Positions 43,914 to 53,421 of a stretch of 64,000 nt of DNA are shown here, in pieces. The stretch is from Rhodanobacter sp. DHG33 (GTDB lineage Bacteria; Pseudomonadota; Gammaproteobacteria; Xanthomonadales; Rhodanobacteraceae). The stretch covers positions 27,395 through 91,394 of the forward strand of contig NZ_JACYXM010000010.1 in the NCBI RefSeq assembly GCF_014843005.1, read 5' to 3'. The notes beneath the pieces are model-generated. The model ran no database searches. It was not told the DNA's origin and worked only from the letters and a program-made list of their open reading frames with translations. Position 1 is the first letter of the stretch. Every line of letters begins with the position of its first letter. Position numbers and translations under genes: made by a program.

Positions 43914-44459
43914 TCATCTTTCGAGGCCCCACTGCCGGTAGCACTGGTCGATGGTGCGTGCGGACGCGAGCCTGATCTTCGGCAGCGTGGTTCGGCGATA
44001 GAGATCCGCATAGCGCCTGCGGTTCCCCGGCGTGACGACGGCGATGTGGTGGATCATCTCCCACGTGACGCGCTCGCTGCCGCCCTCCAGGCCGCCGGCC
44101 CTGGTTGCATGGCCGGACAGGCATCTCCGCATATAACGGAACAGACTGAGCGGCGTGGAGATGTCCAGCAGGATGATGCCCGTCGCGCGCCGGAAGCGCT
44201 GCGGCATGCACCTGGAATAATTCCCGTCCATGACCCAGGCGTCGTCCTGAATCGCTTCGTCGTGCAGGGCCGTGAATTCGTCGGAAGGACGGGGTTTCCA
44301 GTCCGTGCCGGGAAGGTGATGGAGCTGGTCGAGATGGATCGCGGGCAGGCCGCACTGGCGCGCAATCGCATTCGCCAGCGTCGACTTGCCGCTGTTGGAC
44401 GGACCCAGGATGCAGATGCGCCTTCCCAGCGCCGACAGCTGCATGTGCATGGCCTTCAA
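43914..44459 (-). CDS. P-loop kinase-like protein (topology-modulation/FlaR type)
   Basis: A 181-residue ATP-binding protein with Walker A GPSNSGKST at residues 19-27. The adenylate-kinase-like blocks LPAIHLDQLHHLPGTDW, WVMDGNYSRC and IILLDISTPLSLFRYMRR follow. This matches small 'DNA topology modulation protein' or FlaR-like kinases. The substrate is unknown. The ATG overlaps the stop of the acyl-CoA dehydrogenase (ATGA), so it is coupled to it. Confidence 0.82.
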   Translation of the reverse strand: MKAMHMQLSALGRRICILGPSNSGKSTLANAIARQCGLPAIHLDQLHHLPGTDWKPRPSDEFTALHDEAIQDDAWVMDGNYSRCMPQRFRRATGIILLDISTPLSLFRYMRRCLSGHATRAGGLEGGSERVTWEMIHHIAVVTPGNRRRYADLYRRTTLPKIRLASARTIDQCYRQWGLER

Positions 44460-46096
44460 TCGAGCAGTTGGCGGGTGTCGTCAGCCTCGACGACCGAAAG
44501 GCGCATGAGGCCGTGCGCGAGGAAGCGCCGCAGCGCGGCGGTGGGCCTGGCGTCGCCGTGCTGCGACGACCATGCCGCCTGCCGCGCCAGCAGGGCTGCC
44601 GCAGCGCTGCGCGCCAGCGTGAGGGCCACGCCGCGTGCGCCGGCTTCCCGTGCATCGCGTGTGGCGCCGTGGCGCTCGAGCCAGTGTGCGCAGGCATCCA
44701 GCGCCTGCCGGATCGCGCCGGAGGCATGCATGTCGTCGTTGTCACGCAGCCAGCCGGCCGATGCCGTGTGCAGCGCGCCCAGGCCGTCGCCTGCCAACGC
44801 ACGCAGCGCGTCCAGCGACAACACGTTCGTGGTGCCTTCCCAGATCGCATACACCTGGGCGTCGCGCAGCAGTTGCGGCAGACCCGTATCCTCGATGTAG
44901 CCGCCGCCGCCGAAGCATTCCAGCGCCTCGGAACAGAGGCTCACCGCGAGCTTGCCCGTCCACAGCTTCGCCAGCGGCGTGAGCAGGCGCAGCAGCGCGG
45001 CCTCGTGCGGTGCGGCGCTGCCGTGTTCCACGCGGCCCAGCAATTGCGCCACCTCGAAGGCCAGCGCGAAGGCGCCCTCGAATTCGGCCTGCATGTCGGC
45101 CAGCGTCTGTGCGTGCAGCGGCTGCTCGATCAGCGGGCGGCCGAAGGCCTGCCGTCGCGTGGCGTAGTCGCGCGCCAGCGCGATCGCCCGCGCCATGCTG
45201 GCGATCGCGCACACCGCGTTCCAGGTGCGCGTGACATTGAGCATGGGCGCCACCTGGCGCACGCCGTTCGACAGCTCGCCCAGCGGCCATGCGGGCAGGC
45301 CGTCCAGGTGAATCTCGGCCGTGGGCAGCTCCTGCGTGCCCAGCTTGTCCTTGAGGCGGTCGACGACGAGCTGCGGCTTGCGCGACGCGCCATCCATCGT
45401 CTCCACATAGAACAGGGCCAGCGCACCGGAACCGTCGCTGGCGCCTTCGGGGCGCGCCAGCGCCAGCGCCGCTTCGCCCACCACCGCCGAGCTGAACCAC
45501 TTGCGGCCGTGCAGTCGCCACTGGCCGTCGGCATCCTGCCGCGCGACGGTTTCGGTGTGGCTGACGTCCGAGCCGCCATGCGTCTCCGTCATCCATTGGC
45601 CGCTGAGCCAGAACGTCTTTGCGTCGCGGCTGAGGAAGTGCGGCACCGCGCGTTCGATCAGCGCGCGATTGCCGGAAGCCTTCAGCGCGGTGGTCGCACC
45701 ATCGGTCATCGCCAGCGGGCAGGTGTAGAACTCGCTGGCCACGTGGTAGAGGTAGACGCGCGCGAATTCCTCCAGGCGCGCGTGCTCGTGGTTTTCGTGG
45801 CCGGCGGCCAGCACCGCATGGCTCGTGGTGACGTGCGGACCCTCCTGCCACGCCGGAGTCAGCTCGATGCGATCCACCCGCCGCCCCCACGCATCCCACT
45901 GCGTAAGCACCGGCTTGCGCCGCGTGGTCGTGGTGGCGCGTTGCCAAGCCGTCAGCGCGTAGTCGCCCAGCGCGTCGAGGTCGTTGTCGAGTGCGCCGCG
46001 CCGCGCGGCAGGCAGGGCGCGATCGAGCAACGCGTGCAGCAGGCGTTCGCTGCGCCAGGGGTGCGGCAGTTGCGGGGCGGCTTGCAGGAATCCCAT
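44456..46096 (-). CDS. AidB-like acyl-CoA dehydrogenase
   Basis: A 546-residue flavoprotein. FYTCPLAMTDGATTALKA, KTFWLSGQWMTETHGGSDVSHTET, LHGRKWFSSAV and CFGGGGYIEDTGLPQLLRDAQVYAIWEGTTNVLSLD are characteristic of AidB-type acyl-CoA dehydrogenases. E. coli AidB is induced by alkylation damage and binds DNA. The ATG at 46096 (MGFLQAAPQLPHPW) is taken as start; the frame is open far upstream but without homology. Confidence 0.9.
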   Translation of the reverse strand: MGFLQAAPQLPHPWRSERLLHALLDRALPAARRGALDNDLDALGDYALTAWQRATTTTRRKPVLTQWDAWGRRVDRIELTPAWQEGPHVTTSHAVLAAGHENHEHARLEEFARVYLYHVASEFYTCPLAMTDGATTALKASGNRALIERAVPHFLSRDAKTFWLSGQWMTETHGGSDVSHTETVARQDADGQWRLHGRKWFSSAVVGEAALALARPEGASDGSGALALFYVETMDGASRKPQLVVDRLKDKLGTQELPTAEIHLDGLPAWPLGELSNGVRQVAPMLNVTRTWNAVCAIASMARAIALARDYATRRQAFGRPLIEQPLHAQTLADMQAEFEGAFALAFEVAQLLGRVEHGSAAPHEAALLRLLTPLAKLWTGKLAVSLCSEALECFGGGGYIEDTGLPQLLRDAQVYAIWEGTTNVLSLDALRALAGDGLGALHTASAGWLRDNDDMHASGAIRQALDACAHWLERHGATRDAREAGARGVALTLARSAAAALLARQAAWSSQHGDARPTAALRRFLAHGLMRLSVVEADDTRQLLD

Positions 46097-46170
46097 GGGC
46101 GGCTCCGGTATGGATCGACGCGCCAGTATAGGCAACGGGCCGTACGTATCGCGTGAGCCGCGGATCGCGC

Positions 46171-47130
46171 TCAGGCGTTGCCGGCGGCAAGCCTCTGCAA
46201 GCGTGTCGCGTGACGTCTGAGTGCGTTGCGCAGGCGCGCTGGCGTGCGTACCTCGAAGTCGAATGACAGCCGCGCCAGCTGGCGGGCGAACCAGTCGAGA
46301 TCGTCCGCGCTGCTGCGCAGAAGCACACCGTTGTCGACCGGTTCGAACAGGCCGAAAGCGAGTGAGAAAGCGTCGCGGGCGGTCTTCAGGTCGGTGCGCA
46401 ACAGCACTTCGATCGCGATGCTGCGCGGCAGGGTAGCGACGCTGAAGGCGAGCTGCTCCAGCGCATCGAAACCGACGGGGCGCTCGAAATGCGCATCGAG
46501 CGACTGCACGGTGCCGATGCGATCCAGCCGGAACGAACGCAGGTCGCGACGCAGGTGGCACCAGCCCACCACGTACCACGCCCCCGCGCGCCACGCGAGA
46601 CCGTAGGGATCGACGTCGCGCTCGCTGCGCAGATGCTGCGGGGTGGTGTAGTCAAGGTGTACGCGCCGCTGCGCCTGTGCCGCGGCGGTGAGTGCGATCA
46701 GTGCTTCGTTGCTGTGCGGGACACCGCTCGCGTGGACAAGGTCGACGCGCACCGTCTCGGCAATCGCATGCAGCTGGCGCTTCAGGCGATCCGGCGTGAC
46801 GCGCGCCAACTTGGCCTGGGCGCTGGCCACGGCTGGCGCGGCTTCGGCGAGGCCCAGTCCGCGCGCGGCGACCAGGCCCACCGACGGCGCCAGCGCCTCG
46901 TCGTCGTTGAACATCAGCGGCGGCAGCTTGAAGCCGGGCACCAGCATGTAGGCGCCGTAGCGTCCTCGCTCGGCGACGATCGGGACGCCCAGTTCCTCAA
47001 GCGTGGCGATGTAGCGGCGCAGGGTGCGGCCATCCACGCCGACCCGCAGCGCCAGTTCCGGGCCACTGATGCGGCCGCAGCCCTGTAGCAGTTCCAGCAC
47101 GGCCAGCACGCGGGTGGTGGGTTGGGTCAT
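46171..47130 (-). CDS. WYL-domain transcriptional regulator (YafY-type)
   Basis: A 319-residue regulator. N-terminal winged helix: RVLAVLELLQGCGRISGPELALRVGVDGRTLRRYIATLEELGVPI. The WYL domain lies at about residues 135-230 (RRVHLDYTTP, DPYGLAWRAGAWYVVGWCHLR, FRLDRI), and a WCX-like C-terminal part follows. It is divergent from the NIPSNAP-LysE pair and probably controls it. A candidate operator lies in the 100-base intergenic gap. Confidence 0.92.
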   Translation of the reverse strand: MTQPTTRVLAVLELLQGCGRISGPELALRVGVDGRTLRRYIATLEELGVPIVAERGRYGAYMLVPGFKLPPLMFNDDEALAPSVGLVAARGLGLAEAAPAVASAQAKLARVTPDRLKRQLHAIAETVRVDLVHASGVPHSNEALIALTAAAQAQRRVHLDYTTPQHLRSERDVDPYGLAWRAGAWYVVGWCHLRRDLRSFRLDRIGTVQSLDAHFERPVGFDALEQLAFSVATLPRSIAIEVLLRTDLKTARDAFSLAFGLFEPVDNGVLLRSSADDLDWFARQLARLSFDFEVRTPARLRNALRRHATRLQRLAAGNA

Positions 47131-47149
47131 GCGTGGAGCCTGGCGATAT

Positions 47150-47172
47150 ATCAGGGCGAATTATGTCCTGAT
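47150..47172. promoter_or_regulatory. Candidate operator between WYL regulator and NIPSNAP gene
   Basis: ATCAGG and CCTGAT are separated by 11 bases in the divergent promoter region. The surrounding bases are AT-rich compared with the genome. The binding protein is presumably the adjacent WYL regulator. Confidence 0.5.
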
Positions 47173-47230
47173 TTGCTCGTAACGTGCCCGCACGTCAACG
47201 CACGTGCCGACCGGCGCATCAGGAGTCACC

Positions 47231-48118
47231 ATGAAATCCGCATACCGCCATCTGCTGGGCCTGTTCTCCATGATCGCGCTGGGAGTGAGTGGATCGACGC
47301 CGGCCGAGCCCGCTGTCGCCAGCGGCACCGGCGCGGTGTCGCACGAGGCGCCGCCCGCGATGGCAACCGTTAGCCACCTGCACGATTTCCAGGTCGTCGA
47401 ATTGCGCCGCTACACCACGACGCACGGTGGCCGCGCGCGCTTCGCCGACTACTTCGACACTTATTTCCCGGAGGCCTTCGAACAGTTGGGCGCGATGGTG
47501 TTCGGCCAGTTCCTGCCACGCGAGCATCCGGATCAGTTCGTCTGGCTGCGCGGCTTCCACGACATGCCCGCGCGGCCGGTGGTGAATTCGCAGTTCTACT
47601 ACGGGCCGCTGTGGCGCGAGCATCGCCTTAAGGTGAATGCGCTGCTGCCGGACAGCGACAACGTGCTGTTGCTGCGCCCGCTGCGGCCGGACACCGGCGT
47701 CGACGTGCTGCCGGCGGTGGATCCGGTGGACGAGCCGCATGGTGCGCAAGGCATCGTGGTTATGCAGATCTTCGCGGTGAAGAAGGGCGACGAGGATGTG
47801 CTGGCGACGCATGCGGAAGCACAGTTCGAAAGTTACCGTGTTGCCGGTGTGCATCCGGCTGGCATCCTGGTCACGCTGGACGAACCGAATAATTTCCCAC
47901 AGCTGCCGGTGCGCATGGACGGCCCGTGGCTGGTCTGGCTGGGCGTGGTGCGCGACGAAGCGACTCTGCGCAAGCAACTGCAGCCAGCAATGCAGGCGGC
48001 CGCGAAAACCTTGCTCGCCAGCGGCATGCTGCGCGCCGCGCCTGAGCTGCTGGCGATGGATCCAACCCCCCGCTCGCGGCTGCGCTGGCTGCCGGATGCC
48101 GGCGAGGCGGCGCGATGA
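47231..48118 (+). CDS. Exported NIPSNAP-family protein
   Basis: A 295-residue protein with an N-terminal signal-like segment (SAYRHLLGLFSMIALGVSG). A ferredoxin-like NIPSNAP domain follows (FQVVELRRYTTTHGGRARFADYFDTYFPEAFEQLGAMVFGQF, then WLRGF and WREHRLKVNALL). A second half again begins IVVMQIFAVKKGDE, suggesting a duplicated domain. AGGAG precedes the ATG at 47231. Coupled by ATGA to the LysE gene. Function unknown. Confidence 0.85.
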   Translation: MKSAYRHLLGLFSMIALGVSGSTPAEPAVASGTGAVSHEAPPAMATVSHLHDFQVVELRRYTTTHGGRARFADYFDTYFPEAFEQLGAMVFGQFLPREHPDQFVWLRGFHDMPARPVVNSQFYYGPLWREHRLKVNALLPDSDNVLLLRPLRPDTGVDVLPAVDPVDEPHGAQGIVVMQIFAVKKGDEDVLATHAEAQFESYRVAGVHPAGILVTLDEPNNFPQLPVRMDGPWLVWLGVVRDEATLRKQLQPAMQAAAKTLLASGMLRAAPELLAMDPTPRSRLRWLPDAGEAAR

Positions 48119-48753
48119 ACCACCCCGCTCAGCTGTGGCTGTTCCTGGTGGTGGTGTTCGGGGTGATCGCGTTGCCGGGACTGGATATGGCTTTCGTGTT
48201 CGGCAGTGCGCTGAGCGGCGGCCGTACCCGCGGACTGGCGGCGGTGGGCGGTATCGTGGCCGGCGGTGCCTGCCATGTGCTGATGGCGGCACTGGGGATC
48301 AGCGTGCTGGTACGGCTGGTACCCGGCGTGTTCAACGCATTGTTGCTGGCGGGCGCGCTGTACATCGCCTGGATCGGCATTTTGCTGTTGCGCAGCGCCG
48401 TAGGGTTCCACGCACCGGCCACCGGGCAGGCTGTGGCGCCGCTGGGCGCGACCTTCCGGCAGGGATTGTTCACTTGCCTGCTGAATCCCAAGGCCTACCT
48501 GTTCATGCTGGCGATCTTCCCGCAATTCCTGCATCCGTCCGAGGGCTCGCTGTGGCTGCAGGCACTGGTGCTGTGGGCGATCATCGCGCTCACCCAGTGT
48601 GGCGTGTACGGCCCGCTGGCGTTGTTGGCCAGTCGTGTGCGCGGCTGGCTGCAGAATCGGCCGGCAAGCGGCGTGCTGGCCACGCGCTGCGTAGGTGGCT
48701 TGCTGATCGCGGTGGCGGTGTTCACCGGACTTGAGGGTTTGCGTTCTGCGTGA
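48115..48753 (+). CDS. LysE/RhtB-family exporter
   Basis: A 212-residue membrane protein with six helices. LPGLDMAFVFGSALSGGRTRGLAAVGGIVAGGACHVLMAALG and FRQGLFTCLLNPKAYLFMLAIFPQF are the two conserved blocks of LysE/RhtB amino-acid exporters. The usual PGP in the first block is PGL here. It overlaps the NIPSNAP stop. Confidence 0.9.
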   Translation: MNHPAQLWLFLVVVFGVIALPGLDMAFVFGSALSGGRTRGLAAVGGIVAGGACHVLMAALGISVLVRLVPGVFNALLLAGALYIAWIGILLLRSAVGFHAPATGQAVAPLGATFRQGLFTCLLNPKAYLFMLAIFPQFLHPSEGSLWLQALVLWAIIALTQCGVYGPLALLASRVRGWLQNRPASGVLATRCVGGLLIAVAVFTGLEGLRSA

Positions 48754-48762
48754 GCGAGGCGG

Positions 48763-49227
48763 TCAGTCCGCCACGATGGCGTCGAAGTCCACCAAGTCGC
48801 CTTGTTCGCCGCGCACGTACAGCCGCTTGCGGCGGTGCGGATAATCGCAAATGTCCTGCTCCAGCCGCTGGCCGGCCACCAGCAGCACCAGCGGCGCATC
48901 GCCGGTGTTGGTGATGACGTGGGCGGGACCGTTGCGCGCGAAGCCGAGGAAATCGCCGGGGGCGATGTCGTGCGTCTGTTCGTCGATCAGCGCGCGGCCG
49001 TGTCCGGCGAGCACGTAGACGAATTCTTCCTCGTACAGGTGTCGGTGGTATTCGCTGGAATCGCGGCCGGGCGGCAGCTCGATGCGGTGGACGCCGAGCT
49101 GGGTGAGCCCGGTGGCGTCGCCCAGCGACTTGCGCAGGCGCAACGCGTTCGGATTCAGCGGATGCGGACGGGCCACCGCTTCCATCGCTTCGATGTCGGC
49201 GGCGGTCAGCAAGCTGGGGTGCGGCAT
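48763..49227 (-). CDS. Cupin-domain protein
   Basis: A 154-residue single cupin. The metal-binding histidines lie in SEYHRHLYEEEFVYVLAGHGRALID and GPAHVITNTGD. The N-terminal helix (LTAADIEAMEAVARPHPLNP) and C-terminal tail are family-specific. The reaction is unknown. Converges on the LysE gene with a nine-base gap. Confidence 0.88.
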   Translation of the reverse strand: MPHPSLLTAADIEAMEAVARPHPLNPNALRLRKSLGDATGLTQLGVHRIELPPGRDSSEYHRHLYEEEFVYVLAGHGRALIDEQTHDIAPGDFLGFARNGPAHVITNTGDAPLVLLVAGQRLEQDICDYPHRRKRLYVRGEQGDLVDFDAIVAD

Positions 49228-49249
49228 GCGGGTCTCCCGATGGATGGTG

Positions 49250-50220
<971 letters not shown>

Positions 50221-50260
50221 CTAGTGTAGGGATGTTCCCGGCGATGTTGGCGAGCCGCCC

Positions 50261-51535
50261 ATGCAACTGCATTACGACCGCGACCGCACACACAGCTTCA
50301 GCCGCTTCCTGTGGCAGCGCTTCGTCGACGACAAGTGCTTCGAGACCGCGGGCGCGCTGTCCTACACCACCCTGGTATCGCTGGTGCCATTGATGGTGGC
50401 GGCGCTGGCGATGTTCGCGGCGTTCCCGGTGTTCGCGCAGTCGCGCGACCTGCTGCTCGATTTCGTGTTCCGCAACTTCGTGCCGGCGGCGGGCCATCAC
50501 ATCCAGGACGCGCTGCAGGGCTTCGCCGGCAATGCCAGCCAGCTCACGGGCATCAGCATCCTGATGATGCTGTTCAGCGCGATCTCGATGATGGTGAGCA
50601 TCGAGGATCGGTTGAACCGCATCTGGCGCGTGCAGCGGTCGCGCAGTTGGCCCGCACGCCTGCTGCTGTACTGGGCGGCGCTGACGCTGGGCCCCGTGCT
50701 GGTGGGCGCCGGGGTCGCGGCCAGTTCCTACCTGAGCGCGCAGCCGCTGCTGCAGGGGGCCTCCGCTCCCGCATCGGCCGGGCACGGCTTGCCCGTGCTG
50801 CGCGCGGTGCCGTTCATCGCCACCTTCGTGACGTTGTGGTTGATGTACACGCTGGTGCCGAACCGACGCGTGTCACGGCGCGACGCCACCGTGGGCGCGC
50901 TGGTCGCCGCGATCCTGTTCGAGTTCGCGCGCTGGGGTTTTCGCCTGTTCGTGCACGGGGCGCACACCTACCAGCAGATCTACGGCAAGGCGCTGGCGGT
51001 GATCCCGATTTTCCTGGTGTGGATCTACCTGTCGTGGATCATCGTGATCCTTGGCGCCTCGATCGCCGCCTCGATCTCGGCGTTCGAGTACGAGCCGCCC
51101 ACCGAAAAATTGCCGGAAGGCGCGGAGTTCCTCGGCCTGATGCTGGTGCTCGGGCGTTTCGTCGATGCGCAACGGCGCGGCGAAGGCGTGGACCCGTCGC
51201 TGCTCTGCGCCAGCGAGCCACGCCTGCGCGGTGCGCTGGTGACGGCGTATTTCGACGACCTTGCGCGTGCTGGCCTGATCCAGCGCGGCGAGTCGGGCGG
51301 GTGGCTGCTCAGCCGCAGCCTGGACAGCGCCGACCTGCTGCGCGTGTACCAGCACGTGAACTACCGCCTGCCGCTGCAGCCCGCGCAGCAGGCGGAAGCG
51401 CTGAATCTGCCGCTGCCGCAGGAGCTGCTGGCCATGCTGGACGCACTGGCCGCAGACGTTCGCTCGACCTTGGCTACCCCCTTGCTGCAGGTGTTTCCTG
51501 CAGTGCCTATTGCCCACGAGGAATCTTCACCATGA
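50261..51535 (+). CDS. YihY/virulence-factor BrkB family inner-membrane protein
   Basis: A 424-residue protein. About six helices occupy residues 30-290, with ETAGALSYTTLVSLVPLMVAAL, MLFSAISMMVSIEDRLNRIWRV, LVPNRRVSRRDATVGALVAAILFEFARWGF and YGKALAVIPIFLVWIYLSWIIVILGA, the conserved YihY blocks. A soluble tail of about 130 residues follows, longer than the E. coli protein and like Xanthomonas forms. Formerly annotated as RNase BN, wrongly. Coupled by ATGA to the thioredoxin-like gene. Confidence 0.92.
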   Translation: MQLHYDRDRTHSFSRFLWQRFVDDKCFETAGALSYTTLVSLVPLMVAALAMFAAFPVFAQSRDLLLDFVFRNFVPAAGHHIQDALQGFAGNASQLTGISILMMLFSAISMMVSIEDRLNRIWRVQRSRSWPARLLLYWAALTLGPVLVGAGVAASSYLSAQPLLQGASAPASAGHGLPVLRAVPFIATFVTLWLMYTLVPNRRVSRRDATVGALVAAILFEFARWGFRLFVHGAHTYQQIYGKALAVIPIFLVWIYLSWIIVILGASIAASISAFEYEPPTEKLPEGAEFLGLMLVLGRFVDAQRRGEGVDPSLLCASEPRLRGALVTAYFDDLARAGLIQRGESGGWLLSRSLDSADLLRVYQHVNYRLPLQPAQQAEALNLPLPQELLAMLDALAADVRSTLATPLLQVFPAVPIAHEESSP

Positions 51536-52011
51536 ACCGACATGTCTGGCTTGCCGCGCTGCTGCTGCCGTTCGCCCTGGCGGGCACGGCGCGCGCTGCG
51601 ATGCCCGCGCACCCGTCCATCCACATCACTACGATGGACGGCAAGCCCTACGATCTCGCCACCGAGCGCGGGCACTGGGTGATCGTGAATTTCTGGGCCA
51701 CGTGGTGCGTGCCTTGCATTGCGGAGATGCCGACGCTTTCGCGCTACGTGGCCACGCATAAGAACGTGCATGCCATCGGCCTGGCCTACGAGGACAGCGA
51801 GCCGGCCGACGTCAAGGCCTTCCTCGCCAAGCATCCGGTGGTGTATCCGGTGGCGCAGGTCACGCTGGACAAGCCGCTCAAGGATTTCGACGAACCGCGC
51901 GGTTTGCCCACCACCTACCTGATCGCGCCGGACGGCACGGTGGCGACGCATTTCCTCGGCCCGATCGACGCCGCCAAGCTGGATGCGGCCATCGGCAAAG
52001 CGAAGAAGTGA
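51532..52011 (+). CDS. TlpA-like periplasmic thioredoxin
   Basis: A 159-residue protein with a signal peptide (WLAALLLPFALAGTARA). The thioredoxin fold has redox cysteines C59 and C62 in NFWATWCVPCIAEMP and a cis-Pro in GLPTTYLI. It acts in the periplasm, probably reducing disulfides or in cytochrome c maturation. Its ATG overlaps the YihY stop, and its stop overlaps the acylphosphatase start. Confidence 0.92.
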   Translation: MNRHVWLAALLLPFALAGTARAAMPAHPSIHITTMDGKPYDLATERGHWVIVNFWATWCVPCIAEMPTLSRYVATHKNVHAIGLAYEDSEPADVKAFLAKHPVVYPVAQVTLDKPLKDFDEPRGLPTTYLIAPDGTVATHFLGPIDAAKLDAAIGKAKK

Positions 52012-52277
52012 TGCCTGCTGCGCGCTTCCTCGTCAGTGGCCGGGTGCAGGGCGTGTTCTTTCGCGCCAGCACGCGCGAACAGGCGGTGGCGCTGGGCATC
52101 GAAGGCCATGCGATCAACCTGCCGGACGGGCGCGTCGAGGTCATGGCCGTGGGCGATGAAGCGGCGCTCGACGCACTGGAGCGCTGGCTGCGGAAGGGGC
52201 CGCCTGCGGCACGCGTGGATGCGGTCGAGCGGCTCGGGTTGCCGGAGCAGGCCGTGCGCGGATTCCGCACCGGGTGA
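52011..52277 (+). CDS. acyP: Acylphosphatase
   Basis: An 88-residue protein with the acylphosphatase signature ARFLVSGRVQGVFFRASTREQA (catalytic Arg of GRVQGVFFR) and GHAINLPDGRVEVMAVGDE. The catalytic Asn lies in AINLPDG; normally the motif is VxNxxDG, so it is conserved. ATG at 52011 overlaps the upstream TGA; a GTG at 52008 is also in frame. Hydrolyses acyl phosphates; cellular role unclear. Confidence 0.92.
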   Translation: MPAARFLVSGRVQGVFFRASTREQAVALGIEGHAINLPDGRVEVMAVGDEAALDALERWLRKGPPAARVDAVERLGLPEQAVRGFRTG

Positions 52278-52283
52278 TCCGGT

Positions 52284-53363
52284 TCAGCCCTGCCCAAGTG
52301 CCTGCAGCTGATCCGCCTGATTTTCGCGGGTCAGCGTGTCGACCAGTTCGTCCAGGTCGCCCTGCACGATTTCCGGCAGGCGGTACAGGGTGAGGTTCAC
52401 GCGGTGGTCGGTGATGCGGCCCTGCGGGAAGTTGTAGGTGCGGATGCGCTGGCTGCGGTCGCCCGAGCCGACCTGCAGCCGCCGTTCCTGCGCCTGCGCC
52501 GCGGTCTGCTTGGATTGCGCCTCGTCCAGCAGGCGCGCCTGCAGCAGGCTCATCGCGCGGGCGCGGTTCTTGTGCTGGCTGCGTTCCTCCTGGCATTCCA
52601 CCACGGTGCCCGTCGGCAGATGCGTGATGCGGATCGCCGAGTCGGTCTTGTTGACGTGCTGGCCGCCCGCGCCCGAGGCGCGGAACGTGTCGATCTTGAG
52701 GTCGGCGGGATTGATCGCGATGGCCTCGATCTCGTCCAACTCGGGCAGGATCGCCACCGTGGCCGCCGAGGTATGGATGCGTCCCTGCGACTCGGTTTCC
52801 GGCACGCGCTGCACGCGGTGCGTGCCCGATTCGAACTTCAGCCGCGAATACGCGCCCTTGCCTTCGACGCGTGCCACGATTTCCTTGTAGCCGCCGTGTT
52901 CGCCGTGGCTCTCGCTGAGGATTTCCACCTGCCAGCGCTTGCGTTCCGCGTAGCGCGCATACATGCGGAACAGGTCGCCGGCAAAGATTGCCGCCTCGTC
53001 GCCGCCGGTGCCGGCGCGCACTTCGAGGTAGAGGTTGGCCTCGTCGCGCGGGTCCTTCGGCAGCAGCAGGATCTGCAGCTCGCCGTCGAGCGCTTCGAGG
53101 CGCGCTTCGAGGCGCGCGATGTCGTCGGCGGCCATCTCGGCGAGTTCGGGGTCGTCCAGCATGGCGCGTGCATCGGCCAGTTCGCGCATGGCGGCTTCGT
53201 GCTCGCGCAGCGCGGTGGAGACGGGTTCCAGTTGGGCGTATTCGCGCGACAGCTCGCGGAAGCGCGTGCCGTCGGCCAGCACGTCGGGCTGGGCCAGCAG
53301 CAGGCCGATTTCTTCGTGGCGCTCGGCGAGGGTTTCGAGTTTGCGGCGGATGGATGGCGTCAT
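52284..53363 (-). CDS. prfA: Peptide chain release factor 1
   Basis: This 359-residue factor reads UAA and UAG. The GGQ loop is in [19 protein letters not shown] at about residue 230, and [19 protein letters not shown] marks domain 2-3. [20 protein letters not shown] is near the C terminus. It follows hemA by 58 bases in the hemA-prfA order typical of gammaproteobacteria; prmC is not next in line. Confidence 0.97.
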   Translation of the reverse strand: MTPSIRRKLETLAERHEEIGLLLAQPDVLADGTRFRELSREYAQLEPVSTALREHEAAMRELADARAMLDDPELAEMAADDIARLEARLEALDGELQILLLPKDPRDEANLYLEVRAGTGGDEAAIFAGDLFRMYARYAERKRWQVEILSESHGEHGGYKEIVARVEGKGAYSRLKFESGTHRVQRVPETESQGRIHTSAATVAILPELDEIEAIAINPADLKIDTFRASGAGGQHVNKTDSAIRITHLPTGTVVECQEERSQHKNRARAMSLLQARLLDEAQSKQTAAQAQERRLQVGSGDRSQRIRTYNFPQGRITDHRVNLTLYRLPEIVQGDLDELVDTLTRENQADQLQALGQG

Positions 53364-53421
53364 GGGTGCGGAGCGGGAAAGGAAAGAACGGTGAGAGGAA
53401 AGGCCGGACCGTTACGGCCCG

